Below are positions 22,985 through 34,504 of a DNA stretch of 64,000 bases, piece by piece. Origin of the DNA: Brachypterus glaber (taxonomy: Eukaryota > Arthropoda > Insecta > Coleoptera > Kateretidae); assembly GCA_958510825.1 (NCBI GenBank), contig OY294045.1, positions 14,497,916 to 14,561,915 of the forward strand, read 5' to 3'. The notes below the pieces were generated by a model that was given only the letters and a program-made list of their open reading frames with translations, searched no databases and was not told where the DNA came from. Position 1 is the first letter of the stretch; each line of letters begins with the position of its first letter. Both the position numbers and the translations under genes were made by a program.

Positions 22985-23258
22985 TACCTCATCAACGTTG
23001 AAAATAAACACAAAAACATAGGCTTACGGAATAATTTTGCCGAATTATGAGGGAAATTTTTATAAAGGTCACTAAATCGAAACATTTGACGACTAATTTG
23101 TTACACACAACAATATTGACTATACATATTAACTATAAATATGTATATATATCGGTGTTTTTCGAAGAAAATAAAAATGTAAATATTTAAAACCTCGCGT
23201 CAACGATAGAATCGACGCGGCGCCTATGCGAGCACTGGAAATTTGCCGATGAATGTTA
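22985..23258 (-). repeat. 270-bp dispersed repeat, copy 3
   Basis: Reverse-complement copy of 15526-15795, from ATCAACGTTGAAAATAAA to AGCACTGGAAATTTGCCGAT. Confidence 0.85.
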
Positions 23259-23582
23259 ATAAATTTAAATGGCACCTCGGATGGTACCTACTCCAACTCC
23301 GGTCCTGTTTAATTGAGCCTATTTTAAAGCGAACATGAATAATAATAACGGTAACAGATTCATTTTAATGTAATTAAAATGCTTACCTATAACGTTTATT
23401 ATATATTTGACTATTTTTTAATCAATAATGCTTTTTATAATTTATAACATATTTTTCTGTGGTAGGCTTTCTAATTAAAAAATATTTAAATTAGCTGCCT
23501 AGTATGTTAATTCATGATTCATGATACAAAGAGTCCAATATTTTATGAATTTTCACAATAATACACTGATAAAACAAAATAA

Positions 23583-24448
23583 CCCGGGAAAAAAAGGTTT
23601 ATATATTTGAGATATGATCGGATCTCTGTAAATCCAAATCCAAGAATATATCAAGAGATCCAATCATATATGCTTATATATAAGCAGTTATATATCAAGA
23701 GATCCAATCATATCTCAGTTGTATAAATAGATTATATCTGGTTATATATAAGCATATCTGCTCATATATGGCGAGATATGATTGGATCTTGATATATAAG
23801 TGCTTATATATAAGCGTAACTGCTCATATATGAAGAGATATGATCGGATCTCTTGATATATGTACATATATTTTTATATCTAATCACTTGTACAAATAGA
23901 TTATATCTGCTTATATCTGCTTATATATAAGCATATCTGCTCATATATGACGAGATATGATTGGATCTTGATATATAACTGCTTATATATAAGCGTAACT
24001 GCTCATATATGAAGAGATATGATCGGATCTCTTGATATATGTACATATATTTTTATATCTAATCACGTACAAATAGATTATATCTGCTTATATCTGCTTA
24101 TATATAAGCATATCTGCTTATATATGACGAGATATGATTGGATCTCTTGATATATAACTGCTTATATATAAGCGTAACTGCTCATATATGAAGAGATATG
24201 ATCGGATCTCTTGATATATGTACATATATTTTTATATCTAATCACGTACAAATAGATTATATCTGCTTATATCTGCTTATATATAAGCATATCTGCGTAT
24301 ATATGACGAGATATGATTGGATCTCTTGATATATAACTGCTTATATATAAGCATATATGATTGGATCTCTTGATATATTCTTGGACATGAAATTTAGATA
24401 TACAGAGATCCGATCATATCTCAAATATATAAACCTTTTTTTCCCGGG
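23583..24448. mobile_element. CCCGGGAAAAAAAGG element, 2-bp TSD, satellite interior
   Basis: Ends CCCGGGAAAAAAAGGTTTAT are perfect inverted repeats that extend, with small changes, for over 80 bp. Flanks are AA on both sides (23581-23582, 24449-24450). The interior is a 179-bp tandem array (units starting GTACATATATTTTTATATC at 23862, 24041 and 24220) built from short palindromes such as GATATGATCGGATCTC and TGCTTATATATAAGC. Entirely non-coding. Confidence 0.85.
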
Positions 24449-24572
24449 AATGTATATAACATAAAATGCTGTATACTCAGCTTAAAAAATCCGAATTTAC
24501 CAGTCATATTTTAAATTTAAATTTTAAAGACTTCACCCATCGGACTTCTATTTAAAAAAAAAAACCTTATTA

Positions 24573-24835
24573 GCCCAGTCAAATAACGAAAAATTCCTAT
24601 GTTAATTGCACAAAATTTACACGGGCTGATATTTTAAAGGGTAGTAGTGTATGGTAACAGAACACTCATGTTAGTTTTTCACCGGGTAATTTGCGTAAGG
24701 GGTGTCCGCTATCTTGAATTTTAGGGGTGAGTGCGGTTATCTCGCTAAATATGTATCTTACGATAAAAATGCGTATAACCAATTTTGTTAAGAAAAAAAT
24801 TTTCAACAATTTTTGTTTGGATAATTTTTTTATTA
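24573..24835 (+). repeat. Fragment of the GTCCAGT TIR family
   Basis: Begins AGCCCAGTCAAATAACG and runs through TTTTTCACCGGGTAATTTGC and TCTCGCTAAATATG, parallel to the left arm of the element at 5473. Confidence 0.75.
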
Positions 24836-24846
24836 TATTAATACTG

Positions 24847-25335
24847 CCCGGCTAAGACAATTTGTCCTAACTGCAAATTAGATGTTTTGAGATATGGCCT
24901 GTTTTATTGTTTTTGTTTGCGCTTTTTGCAAACATGTTTAAATAAATATGGAGTTTGGAGGTTCTGCTTTATTTTAAATCAAAAATAAGTGATATCCTTT
25001 GCAATTTTTTTTTTTTTTTCAGAAAAATAAATTATCATACTAAATGCATTTGTCCTATCTGAGAAAGTTAGGACAAAATCTATAAAGGTTCAATCAAACT
25101 CCTAAGATCTGTAAAGTTAGTCCTAGTCCTAACGTATTCATCTAGTAAATACGTTAGGACAACTTTATTTAGAAATTTTTCCACATAGGACAAATATCTT
25201 AGGCTAATTTTTAGGATTTGGGTTTTAATAGGACATTTCTTTTTAGCAGGCACAAGGGTCTAGTGTAATGCAATACAATGGTGCGCTTATCTCAAAAGTG
25301 AATGTTTGCAGTTAGGACAACTTGTCTTAGCAGGG
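24847..25335. mobile_element. CCC(G/T)GCTAAGACAA TIR element
   Basis: Left end CCCGGCTAAGACAATTTGTC and right end, inverted, CCCTGCTAAGACAAGTTGTC. The flanks do not show a clean 2-bp repeat (TG and CA), so membership of the CCC superfamily rests on the ends. Interior carries further TAGGACAA/TTGTCCTA motifs in both orientations. Confidence 0.65.
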
Positions 25336-25457
25336 CAATATACTGCCCTACTACGCTTGAAAGCAGTAACTCTATTTGTCGGATAACAACGTTTTGACGT
25401 TAACTCTGATATAATATTTTGAAAACGCTGCTATGGGACAAATGAGGTTCCTGTTTT

Positions 25458-26540
25458 CCCAGATAACAATCGTGCGTCGCACGTTTCTAGAACGACGTGA
25501 GACCTCAGGCGTGCGTGTAAATATCTACTCCTATGAGAGGCAGTAACGTGCGAGCGCACGATCTGCACATAGAAAAAACGGATTCCTTGAACCAAGGAAA
25601 TGTGTCTTTGTATATGTTCAAAGCCATATTCTCTTGTTTCAAGGCTGGCATTTTCTTGAACCAAAGTCAATGTCCTTGAATAAAGAGCGCGGATTTTTAT
25701 TCCGAAACCCGTGCTCTTCATTCAAGGACATTGACTTTGGTTCAAGAAAATGCCAGCCTTGGAACATGAGAATATGGCTTTGAACATATACAAAGACACG
25801 TGTCATTGGTTCAAGGAATCCGTTTTTCTATGCATGTATTATGCAAGCATCGAGTGTCGCACTTTTGTAGCACGATGTGAGAGCTGACGTATCTGACGTA
25901 TACGCGTGTAAATATATTTTTCCGAACTTAAAAATCACTTAGACAAATGTGTTTAAGTTCAGGGAAATTTTAAAGACCCCGAAAATATATGCAATCATAT
26001 AATAGTCGCTCAAGTTTATAAACGTATACGTTATTATTGCATACCTATCAAAGCTTTTTTTGAACATTGTAATTTTCGTGGTCTTTAAAATGTCCCTGAA
26101 CTTATACACATTTATCTAAGCGATTTTTAAGTTCGGGAAAATTTTCAAGTATAAAAAAAATTGTAAGCTCAAAAAACTTTCATGTTCGCAAAGCTATAGC
26201 TTATATAAATATATTATATAAATATATTCTATATTATTATGGGAGAATCGCTTTCTTACTGTCTTAATTTTGGAAAATTTTATAACTAGATAATTTTAGA
26301 AATTTTGAAAATTTTGAATATTTTGTGAATTTTGGATTTGTAGAAACAATAATGTAACAATAATTTTCAGTGGTCAGATTGGCAGCACGTAAGGCTCACG
26401 TTGTGCGGACGCACGCGTGCGTCTCAAATGAGACTCAATTGAGGACACATTTGACTGGGGATATGAGTAGCACGTATGCGAGATAAATCGCACACATGCG
26501 TCTTATATTGCACTCACTGTGCGCGAATTTGTTTTCTGGG
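25458..26540. mobile_element. CCCAGATAACAA element, 2-bp TSD
   Basis: Left end CCCAGATAACAATCGTGCG, right end inverted CCCAGAAAACAAATTCGCGC; flanks TT/TT (25456-25457, 26541-26542). Inside are repeated CGCACG-type motifs (near 25472, 25550, 25868, 26410) and an inverted pair (CCGAACTTAAAAATCACTTA at ~25921, inverse at ~26118). A fold-back MITE is nested at 25566-25834. Confidence 0.8.
25566..25834. mobile_element. Fold-back MITE, copy 1
   Basis: Nearly the full length folds on itself: CATAGAAAAAACGGATTCCT at the left, its inverse at the right, and CTTGAACCAAAGTCAATGTC inside each arm around a GAGCGCGGATTTTTATTCC loop. A second copy at 47543-47810 is almost identical. The minus-strand ORF here is the palindrome read through. 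Confidence 0.9.
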
Positions 26541-26563
26541 TTCTGGCGTAGTAGGGCAGTATA

Positions 26564-27679
26564 AGTAATGGGTGTTTTATAAAATAATTTGCTTTTTAAA
26601 TTCTGGGTTGTTTGAAAAATACGTGATATTGCTAAAAGAAATGCCTCCCGCGCTAAACCAATTATAAATAAATAAATAAAAAAATAAATAATATCTTTAT
26701 TTCATAATAAAAACGGAATATTCATTCATAACATACACGAATAAACAATTTTGAAGATGAAAAATGCAAAATTCAGAATATAAAAATATATAAATAAAAA
26801 TTTAAATTTTTAAATAAAGTACAAAATAATGTCAATAATAAATAGAATAATAAATACATAAAGAAATATAAAATGTACAAGTAAAATAAAAGTAAGTGTA
26901 AAAGTAAACTAATACTACAAGAAATGTTTAAAATAAAACTAGGAAAAATCAAGTTCTGTGAGGGGAAGATCCCTATTGTTTTTGAAAGTGATCTAACCAA
27001 AAACAAAAAAGTTATGGGGTGTTAAACTTTTAAAAAAATCGAAAAGAGCTGAAAGAAAATTTCAATGAACGTATTTTTATTAATTTATTTATTTATTATT
27101 ATTATTATTTTTTTTCAGGAAAAAATACTTTTATTGCACTACTACTACTAAAAGAAAATTTAAAAAAAAATTGAAAATTTTTGAATTTTTTACTTTAATT
27201 TTTCGAAAATTGAAAAACTTTAATTTTTTTTAACTTTTTTAATTTTTTTAATAATTTTTCGTTTTTCAAAAAAGATTTTATTTTAATGTATTTTTTTTGT
27301 TATTTTTTGAAAATGATTTGGGTAATGCAATATACCATTTACTGTGAATAATATAAAGGAATCCGTAGCATTACATAACTTCACGGCTTGTTGTAATATG
27401 AGATTCTTGAAACATGAAGAAAAAAAATAAAAAAAAAAAAATTTTTTCTAGTTTTCAAATTAAATAAGAAATAGGTAGGAAATTCTCAGTGTACCTATAT
27501 GTTTTCAGTTCAATAATTAAAGGAAATATTTTTTTAAATCTGATTAGGAATATTCATAAATTAAGGCCTTCTGCATTAAAATTTTATCTATTTTAAATCT
27601 GGTCACAATTTAAAGAATTATAAGAGATTCTATGAATATAGCCCAGTTCCTATGTCGGTTAGAATATAGTTAGTAGCAC
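26564..27679. other. AT-rich spacer with repeat fragments
   Basis: A/T microsatellites around 26650-26930. 26940-27110 matches the TTCTGTGAGGGGAAGATCCC/AAAAAAGTTATGGGG part of the dispersed repeat at 34505. Near 27325-27372 a block (TAATGCAATATACC...GTAGCATTAC) recurs inverted at about 41150-41205. Confidence 0.5.
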
Positions 27680-27975
27680 TAGAATAGTATTATACAGTGG
27701 TTTCGATTTTCCCAAAATTGCCAAAAAACGTCCTAGAACAAAAATTCTTGGATTCAAATATGTTTCATGAAAAAAAAGAAACTTTGTAAAGGTCCGTCTG
27801 TCCGTCCGTCCGCCCGTCTGTCCGTCCTTCTGTCCGCCGGTCTGTCCGTCCGTCTGATGTCACGTTATTTTGTAGACAAGATAACTCAAGAACGAACAAT
27901 CCGATCAACTCAACATTTTCAGGAAAAATAAAGTTCTGTGAGGGGAAAATTCCTATTTATCCACAAATGTGTGAA
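27680..27975 (+). repeat. Dispersed ACCGTATAATA-family repeat with GTCC microsatellite
   Basis: TAGTATTATACAGTGGTTTC and CGTCCTAGAACAAAAATTCT at the left, then an imperfect (GTCC/GTCT)n tract at ~27787-27860, then TGAGGGGAAAATTCCTATTT. The same order occurs at 34505 and, reversed, at 8326. Confidence 0.75.
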
Positions 27976-29229
27976 TTATTTAAAAAAAAATAATTTTGCG
28001 TAAATTAAAAAGAAAGTGCCAGATATATTTTTTTAATTTTCACCCAAAATGTTCTAAGGGGCATGCCTAACCGACGATAAAGAACAATTTTGGTTTTTCG
28101 AAAAAAAAACATTAAAAATACAAAAACGTATAGTGTAACGTTTAAGAGGTATTTTAAAAATCCGTTTTTGTGAAAAACAAGTTAAAAAAAATGACAGTTG
28201 CAAATCGAGTTCAACGTCGCAAAATTGTTTTTTTATTTGCGGCCCTTAGGCCTGCCCAATAAACTGAAAATCAAAACTCCCTGAATTATTTCCAGGTAAA
28301 GCGTATTTTATTGACCTGAAGACAGGACTACAACTGGAAATACTCCTTATAATTATAATGTACGGAGCAGTATTAATAATAACAGCAAATTTTCAACTTT
28401 TAAAAGTTGACAGCTGATTTTGTAAGTTGATGTCGAATATAACTTTCGCTTTTGTCCATCACGTACACTGATAGAACACTAGCGTAAATAATAACGTAAT
28501 TAGGTTATAGTATACAACTATAAATAGTAGTACCTGCGCCAACCACTATATATTGCATAGAATAGAACAACAAAAAAGTAAACGTGTTCGGTATTTACAA
28601 ACGAGTGCAGTTGTTTGATTTACAACAACAAACTATTAAGCGATGAGGTTTTTCTTTGTCGGGCAGAGAGCGAGGTAGGCGTGGCTTGCAAATCCTCAGG
28701 TTCAGATTGCCGCTCCTTCCTACGTCACGATCTTCTCTTTAAAACACAGGCAATTCACCTGACCCGTCCACCCGACTGGCTGGCCTGGTAGGCGTCGGCT
28801 CTCTACTGCGTTTGCAAATTTGGTGTAATGTATTTTAAATTCACATATTAATTACATTTATATGCACACAGAAACTACATATCACATTTAATTACATGTA
28901 CATGTACATGCTTATCGTTGGGTATACTTATACATAAAAATTTTAGCCCAAAATGCCTACTTTCAATATTTTGGTAAAACATTTATTAGAATCAGATGAT
29001 TGTCAAGAACCCTATATTGCACGAATTATGAAATAGATTAAATAAAAATACAACAAGTTGTTGGTTGAGGACATTTTTAATCTTTTTGTAGGTGTAGGGA
29101 ATTTCGCGATCATAATTTAGAAAGTCTGAGATGAGGGGGTTTGGGTGGTCAAGGTTGTCTATGTATTTGGGTATTCCTCATAAACCAGAAGAACTTTATT
29201 TAGTCTAAAATTGCAACTTTTATCCCCTA

Positions 29230-29466
29230 GGGGGACGTTCAAGTATTACGTAACGCAAATTTTACCAAAATTCATACACTTTATACCCCGTTTCTCGCGT
29301 TATTTTAGGCTGTACAGATTTCATGTTTTGGCTACCCCCCAAATAGGGGGTATGTTAGGGGGGTAGCCAAAATATAAAATCTCTACACTCTTTAATAACG
29401 CGGCAACCGGGGTATGAAGTGTATGAATTTTGGTACAATTTGAGTTACGTAATACTTGAACGTTCC
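29230..29466. mobile_element. Harbinger-like MITE, CTA target
   Basis: Ends GGGG(G)ACGTTCAAGTATTACG in inverted orientation, flanked by CTA (29227-29229 and 29467-29469). The interior is also palindromic (GGCTACCCCCC / GGGGGGTAGCC). Related: 56294-56452, 14376, 14787, 47374. Confidence 0.75.
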
Positions 29467-30161
29467 CTAGACAAAAAATTGATGACTAAAAAAAAAGTCC
29501 CGCTACTGCTAAAATTACAAATTTATTCCCCCGACAAAAAAGTTGATGACTAAAAAGAATGTTCCCACTACTGCTAAAATTAAAACTTTTATATTTTTAA
29601 CCCATAAAATTTACTACATTTTCGAATTTCAAGAAGCTGGGTGGGCATTTAAGTAAACTCTTTTTTAAAGGGCCTTTTCCGGGAAAAGTTTTCCCTTAAT
29701 CTCCGCATTAAAAAATACAAATCATCAATCTGCCATTGCTTACAGTAGAACCTACCAAAATGTTTTTTAAGCCCTTAAGGGTTTTAGCTAAAGCTTTTAC
29801 AGTAAAAGTTATACTAATTTTTTGGAAATACGCGTGTTCTGGGACACCCTGTAGAATAATCTTCTTTGATGCTTGAAATTTTTATTTTGATCCGATTCTT
29901 AATCGATTATGTGAGGATGTTACGGATGTTACGGATTTTATAGTGATGAATTTAATTATATAATAAAAAGAACAAAGTCATAATTCTTGCATAGTCATTC
30001 TACAACTCACTTCATTCAGTTTTATTTGGTGTAAGTACCGAATATTACCATAGACAAACATATTTTTTTGTTAAGACACCAAATATTACCACACGGTAAA
30101 AAAAGTTTCCGGTACGGATAACCTGCTATTGATACCATAATTTTAATAGTATATAATACAG

Positions 30162-30450
30162 CAGGGCCGTAACCAGAAAAAAATATAGAAGGGCTCAGCC
30201 TCAAGGGTGACACCCTAAAAAAAAAAGGCTTTGTTTGTCCCTAACGGTTTCAACCAAAACGTGGCGGCCCCTTCAAAAAAAAATGAAAATTGGCGTCAGA
30301 AAAATACCTTTATGAAAAAAAGCTTTGTCTCTGACGGATTCTACTAAACTTGGCGCCCCTGTAAAAAAAATTGGCGCTCAAAAGTAGGTGACCTAAAAAA
30401 TACCAGGGGGGCTCAGCGAAAACGCCAGGGAGGGCTCAGCAAAACCAAAG
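30162..30450 (+). mobile_element. ~80-bp unit array, copy 2, with hAT-like CAGGGCCG end
   Basis: Starts CAGGGCCGTAACCAGAAAAA, then GGCTCAGCC, then degenerate units with TTTGTCCCTAACGGTTTCAA and ends near GGCTCAGCGAAAACGCCAGG. The inverted end CTGGTTACGGTCCTG closes the copy at 50424, so these are ends of one element family that carries the array. Confidence 0.65.
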
Positions 30451-31075
30451 CTAGGTTAGTAGCAGTGTGAAAAAAGTTCGTTTGATTTAACTTTGGACAG
30501 TAAAACTGCAAATTATATATAAATTCATATAAATTTTACAATTTAGTCTTAATGATTATTTATTATGGAGGGCCCCGAGATAAGCTTTAATGCTTGTGCG
30601 AAGTTTACCCCCATTTTTTACAGTGTAGAGTCAAGCATTTATTTTTTTGTTAAACGCTTAAGACGTCATGGCGTTAACAAAATAGATAAAACCTGAATAT
30701 ATCACAGGGCTATCCAAAATATTTTCCCCTAAATTCACTTACTTTCTCAATTTCTTAAATCCAAGATCATTTCCGGTTCTTTAAAATAATTACGTCTGTA
30801 CACTGATGACTAAAAACTCAAATTAATTATTACAATTCAAAGTAACCTATAAACTAATTGGAATCTTTTATAAGTTACCAGTTGTCATCAGTACCCGGCG
30901 TATTTCCAGTTATAGTCCAGTCTTCAAGTTAATAAAAGAGGCTTTACCTGGAAATAATTCAGGGAGTTTAGATTTTTGGTTTATATGGTAACGCCGCAAA
31001 TATATCATTTTGCGACATTGAACTCGATTTTTTTAACTTATTTTTCACAAAAAACAGACTATTTAAAATATCTCA

Positions 31076-31980
31076 AGATCGGCGCATCCTAGGATATGAA
31101 AATAAAGAGGACCAAATCTCCAACACTACTTTAAAGTCATCATGATGTACAGAAACGATTAGTACAAGGAAGAGAATATTGATTTATTGGAGATCAAAGG
31201 ATAAGAAAGTAACAAGACGAAATTAATACTTCTAGTGATCAACGGTTAATTTAGATTAAATAAAAAAAGAAGTTGTACAGAGAGAGGCAACGTATAATTA
31301 ATATTATGTTAAAATAAAGTTGTTCATATTTTAGGTACAAAAATATTTAAAACTATATTTTAAATTACATGAAGACATTTGTATTCTTTAATAATTTTAC
31401 ATATAATGCACATTTTTTCTTGCACTGTAATATGTGATCCGAATATAATATTTTTAGGGATTTTATTCAGGTTAGTATTAAAGACACAAACTAGATTGTC
31501 TAACGTACCATCCGAGGTACCATCATTTTCATAGAAAACGCTCACATCACAGAACCCTGAGGTACCCCAAAATTTTAAATTTTTAGTTGTGGTATATGTA
31601 CTTTACTAAGATTGACACTGACATTTTCCGTAATAATTAAGTAAGGTTAAAGTACAGTCCATATTATATAGTGCAAGTCCTATAACTGTCTTAAGCATAT
31701 ATGCTTATAAGCAAAAAGGTTAACAAATTTTATTATCAATGATATTTATACAGTATGTCTCCAGATAGAGTTACAAAGAGGAATTTATTTTTGATTTTTG
31801 ATTTGATCTCAAAAAAAGTCACTCTTTATAACTTGCCCTGCTTGATTTTAAACTCACAAAACACTAAGCGCTTTTTGTACAACTCTTACGGTTCATGGGA
31901 TAACGTTTTTTTCTTCAAAATAGTGTCTTCAAAAATATAAAGAAAAAAAAACATCATCAAGAGTGACTTATTTTAAGATA
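31076..31980. other. AT-rich spacer
   Basis: No gene recognised. Around 31500-31540 the block CATCCGAGGTACCATCATTTTC is partly repeated, inverted, at 32470-32495. Confidence 0.4.
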
Positions 31981-32361
31981 TCAAAAATAAAAAAATCTTT
32001 GTAATTCTAACAGTTGGTTTGTGTAATTTGGTGTAATTTTTGCGTGCCAAGCCTCAATGATGGCCTGTCGTAATTCTTCAGCATTATGAAAGTTAGTTTC
32101 TTCCCTCGCTCTGACTCCGGTATGGAAAGGGTTTTCCCGCAGATAATTCATTAATTGCATATCTTCTTCTGCACTACTCATTCTACTTCGAACAGAACCC
32201 CGCTTTCTGCTAATCTGTCCAGTTTCCTCAAGTTTTTTCTTTGCTCGCATTGCTCGCATGCTGTTTGCAACATTTAATTCAGTGGCTATTTCACGTACAC
32301 TTATCCCGTCATTTATTCTTGCTGTTATAATATATTTTTGATAATTTGTAAGCTGCGGCAT
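31981..32361 (-). pseudogene. Tc1/mariner-like transposase lacking the catalytic core
   Basis: The 126-aa frame starts MPQLTNYQKYIITARINDGI and continues into a helix-turn-helix (SVREIATELNVANS, then AMRAKKKLEETGQISRKRGS) typical of Tc1/mariner-type N-termini. At about residue 95 it passes into LRQAIIEAWHAKITPNYTNQLLE, which looks like the C-terminal end of the same transposases, where a helix ending in the N-Y-x-x-L-(L) block follows the last catalytic residue. The ~200 residues with the DDE/D motif are missing, so the ORF is an in-frame internal deletion. No matching inverted repeats were found around it. Confidence 0.65.
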
Positions 32362-32810
32362 AACTAATGTGAATTATTTTAAAAAGTAATGTCATAATAA
32401 TATTTGACAAATAAATGTCAAAGAGACCTTGATAAAGTTCAATATAATCTGTAACATTTTTAGGTGTAAGCGTTTATTATGAAAACGATGGTACTGTACC
32501 GGTGACCATTTGGACCAATGGTATTGACTAAAAGTGTTTAAGTTATTTAATATTTATTTAAATCTCTTAAAGCGGTTTGTATTTGTATTGAACCAAGATA
32601 CAAATATTTATTGTATTAATTAATATTTCCTACTTGTAAACCTCACCACCCGTTGATAAAATCGTTCGGTGTTCTTTTACATAAAGCTTTCAATGCACAG
32701 CACCACGTAAACGTTTTAATAAGTATAAATATAAATCATTTTTACTATTATAGGGGAAGTCCGGGTTAACTGGGCCACAGGGTTAACTGGTCCACCTGGA
32801 TTTTATCAAC

Positions 32811-33520
32811 TTTTTTATTTATTTATTTATTTATTGCCCAACAGCTAGTGCCAAACAGGACAGTTATAACAACTATATAAAAATATATGTAAAAAAAAAT
32901 AACAGAATTTACTTAATTAAAATTACTTAATATAAACCTTAAAATATTTGTAAAAAAATAACAAAATGTTCTTAATTAATATTGTCTAATATAAACCTTA
33001 ACGTATCAAAATTTATATCACAGAGCTCAGAAATATCATTGAAGTTACTGCAAATAATATAAATAGGAGAGATAAACAAAATGTTGGTTCTAGCTCTGGA
33101 AGTATAAAAAGTAAGTTCGTTTCTAGAATTAGCTCTCGGTATCAGAAATTCTATTTTGTTTAACAAATAAGTACAATCCAACTTATTATGTAGTAGTTTA
33201 AAAAGAATACATATAGATGATGCTTTGCGTCTGTGTTCTAATGATTTGAAATTAAATCTTAACAAAAGGGCTGTGTGGTCAGTACCCTGAGATGGATATC
33301 GACCGTCTTCTTTAAAACACACGTATTTTAAGAAACGTCTTTGAACAGCTTCCACTTCTTTCTTATCAGTATCATAGTGTGGGTACCAAATTATAGAGCA
33401 ATATTCTAGTTTGGATCTAATAAGTGAATGATATAATAAATTGAGGCTATAATTGCTAGAAAAATCTCTTTGAATTAGTATTGGCGCCTTAGGGCAAATT
33501 CTAGTGATATTTAGTTAGTA
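32811..33520 (-). pseudogene. 5'-truncated LINE (jockey/CR1-like) reverse transcriptase 3' end
   Basis: On the minus strand the open frame enters at about 33510 (ITRICPKAPILIQRDF), continues with NLLYHSLIRSKLEYCSIIWY and VEAVQRRFLKYV, and ends ...DTLRFILDNIN-stop at 32972. SLIRS-x-LEY-(C/A)-S-x-(I/V)-W and the V-Q-R-R-F-L-x-(Y/F) block are hallmarks of the C-terminal RT region of jockey/CR1/I-type LINEs. Frame is intact for ~180 codons, so the copy is fairly young. The 3' UTR ends in an AAAT repeat (as ATTT at 32815-32835). It is 5'-truncated at ~33520, as usual for LINE insertions. Confidence 0.8.
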
Positions 33521-33787
33521 GTATGGTTTAAAGTATTATGACGGACCGTGTTGTCCAAGTGTAAGTTGTAGTAAAGAAAGTTCATTTTTTTTCGATGAAA
33601 AGTAGGTATTTACCTTAAATTTTATTTTTTAATTAATACTTTATTATTAATATGAGGATCTAGACTAATATACTGTGTATTTTATTATTTATTCTGCATA
33701 ATTTCCGCCTTCTAATAACTTATTAAGTCTTAAAATTTTAAGATTTTATTTAGGGTTAACTGGTTCGGGGTTAACTGGACCACATGG

Positions 33788-34050
33788 GAGGCATAGCGTA
33801 GTGGCTAGCGCGTATGTATAGCAAGTCTACTATCGTGAGTTCGATTCTCACTGGCGCCGATTTGCCTTTTTCAGTTAATTAATAATTGAAATTTGGCGAA
33901 GGCGATAAGTGAAACGGACAATCCCTAGAAACTGGTTCGAAAGTCAGTATAAGCCGGTGGTTCCCTCTACTACTAGCCCACACAAGTCCTGGACTTAGGG
34001 GATGCTTAATTAAGTAGAATAGTACGAGGTTAAACAAATAAACAAACAAA
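33788..34050 (+). mobile_element. tRNA-derived SINE, second copy type
   Basis: A box TAGCGTAGTGG (33794) and B box GAGTTCGATTCTC (33836) in a ~70-bp tRNA-like head, a ~170-bp body, and the tail TTAAACAAATAAACAAACAA (~34030). The tail matches the SINE at 11850; head and body differ. No clear target duplication was found. Confidence 0.75.
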
Positions 34051-34504
34051 CAAAACAAACTTATGTTTATATTAATTAGCTCGGGGTTTGGACTTTTTGT
34101 CCAGTTAACCCCGGACCAGTTAACCCTGATATATTTCAAATATTTAACATATTATGTTGTCTATTTTTATATTAGAATTAAGTTTTATTTGATTTCAAAT
34201 CGTTTTTATTTACAATAATTACAATACAATACATTTTTGTTAGTGGACCAGTTAACCTAAGTAGTGGTCCAGTTAACCCTGCCCTATAGGGTTAACTGGT
34301 CCAGCGGGGTTAACTGGTTTGAAGTTGATAACTTTTTTTATATAAATAATATTTGTCTGAAGTATTAATATGTTCTAACTATGATAATAATCTACCTTTT
34401 GCTATAGAAAACATTTGAAAATTGTTGACAGGTTTTTCGAAAACTCGATATGAAAAAAAGCGGCCCAGTTAACCCCGACTTCCCCTACTATTCACAGCTT
34501 CTGC

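Larger units (their letters stand above)
25343..26559. mobile_element. CTGCCCTACTACGC MITE split by a nested element
   Basis: Perfect inverted ends CTGCCCTACTACGC/GCGTAGTAGGGCAG with TATA on both flanks (25339-25342, 26560-26563). Without the insertion at 25458-26540 it would be about 130 bp. Confidence 0.8.
28148..31075. mobile_element. Large element with ~190-bp inverted arms
   Basis: Arms at 28148-28345 and 30893-31075 are inverted copies, sharing TCCCTGAATTATTTCCAGGT, TTAACTTATTTTTCAC (inverse) and AACTCGATTT-type blocks. The middle holds a MITE (29230-29466) and an 80-bp unit array (30162-30450). No transposase ORF is visible. A GC-richer segment at 28640-28800 is unexplained. Confidence 0.6.
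32753..34485. mobile_element. TA-flanked GGGGAAGTC element with GGTTAACTGG iterations
   Basis: Ends GGGGAAGTC(C/G)GGGTTAACTG in inverted orientation, flanked by TA (32751-32752, 34486-34487). At least eleven copies of the GGGTTAACTGG core occur inside, in both orientations, clustered at 32765-32795, 33752-33785, 34095-34130, 34247-34320 and 34465. It was later hit by a LINE (32811-33520) and a SINE (33788-34050). Confidence 0.8.

Noticed and set aside
23862..24400. CRISPR-like regular repeats
   Set aside because: The 179-bp units are contiguous without spacers and lie in a eukaryotic transposon.
33788..33858. Possible tRNA gene on the plus strand
   Set aside because: Only the internal pol III boxes are good; it is the head of a SINE ending in the AAATAAACAAAC tail.
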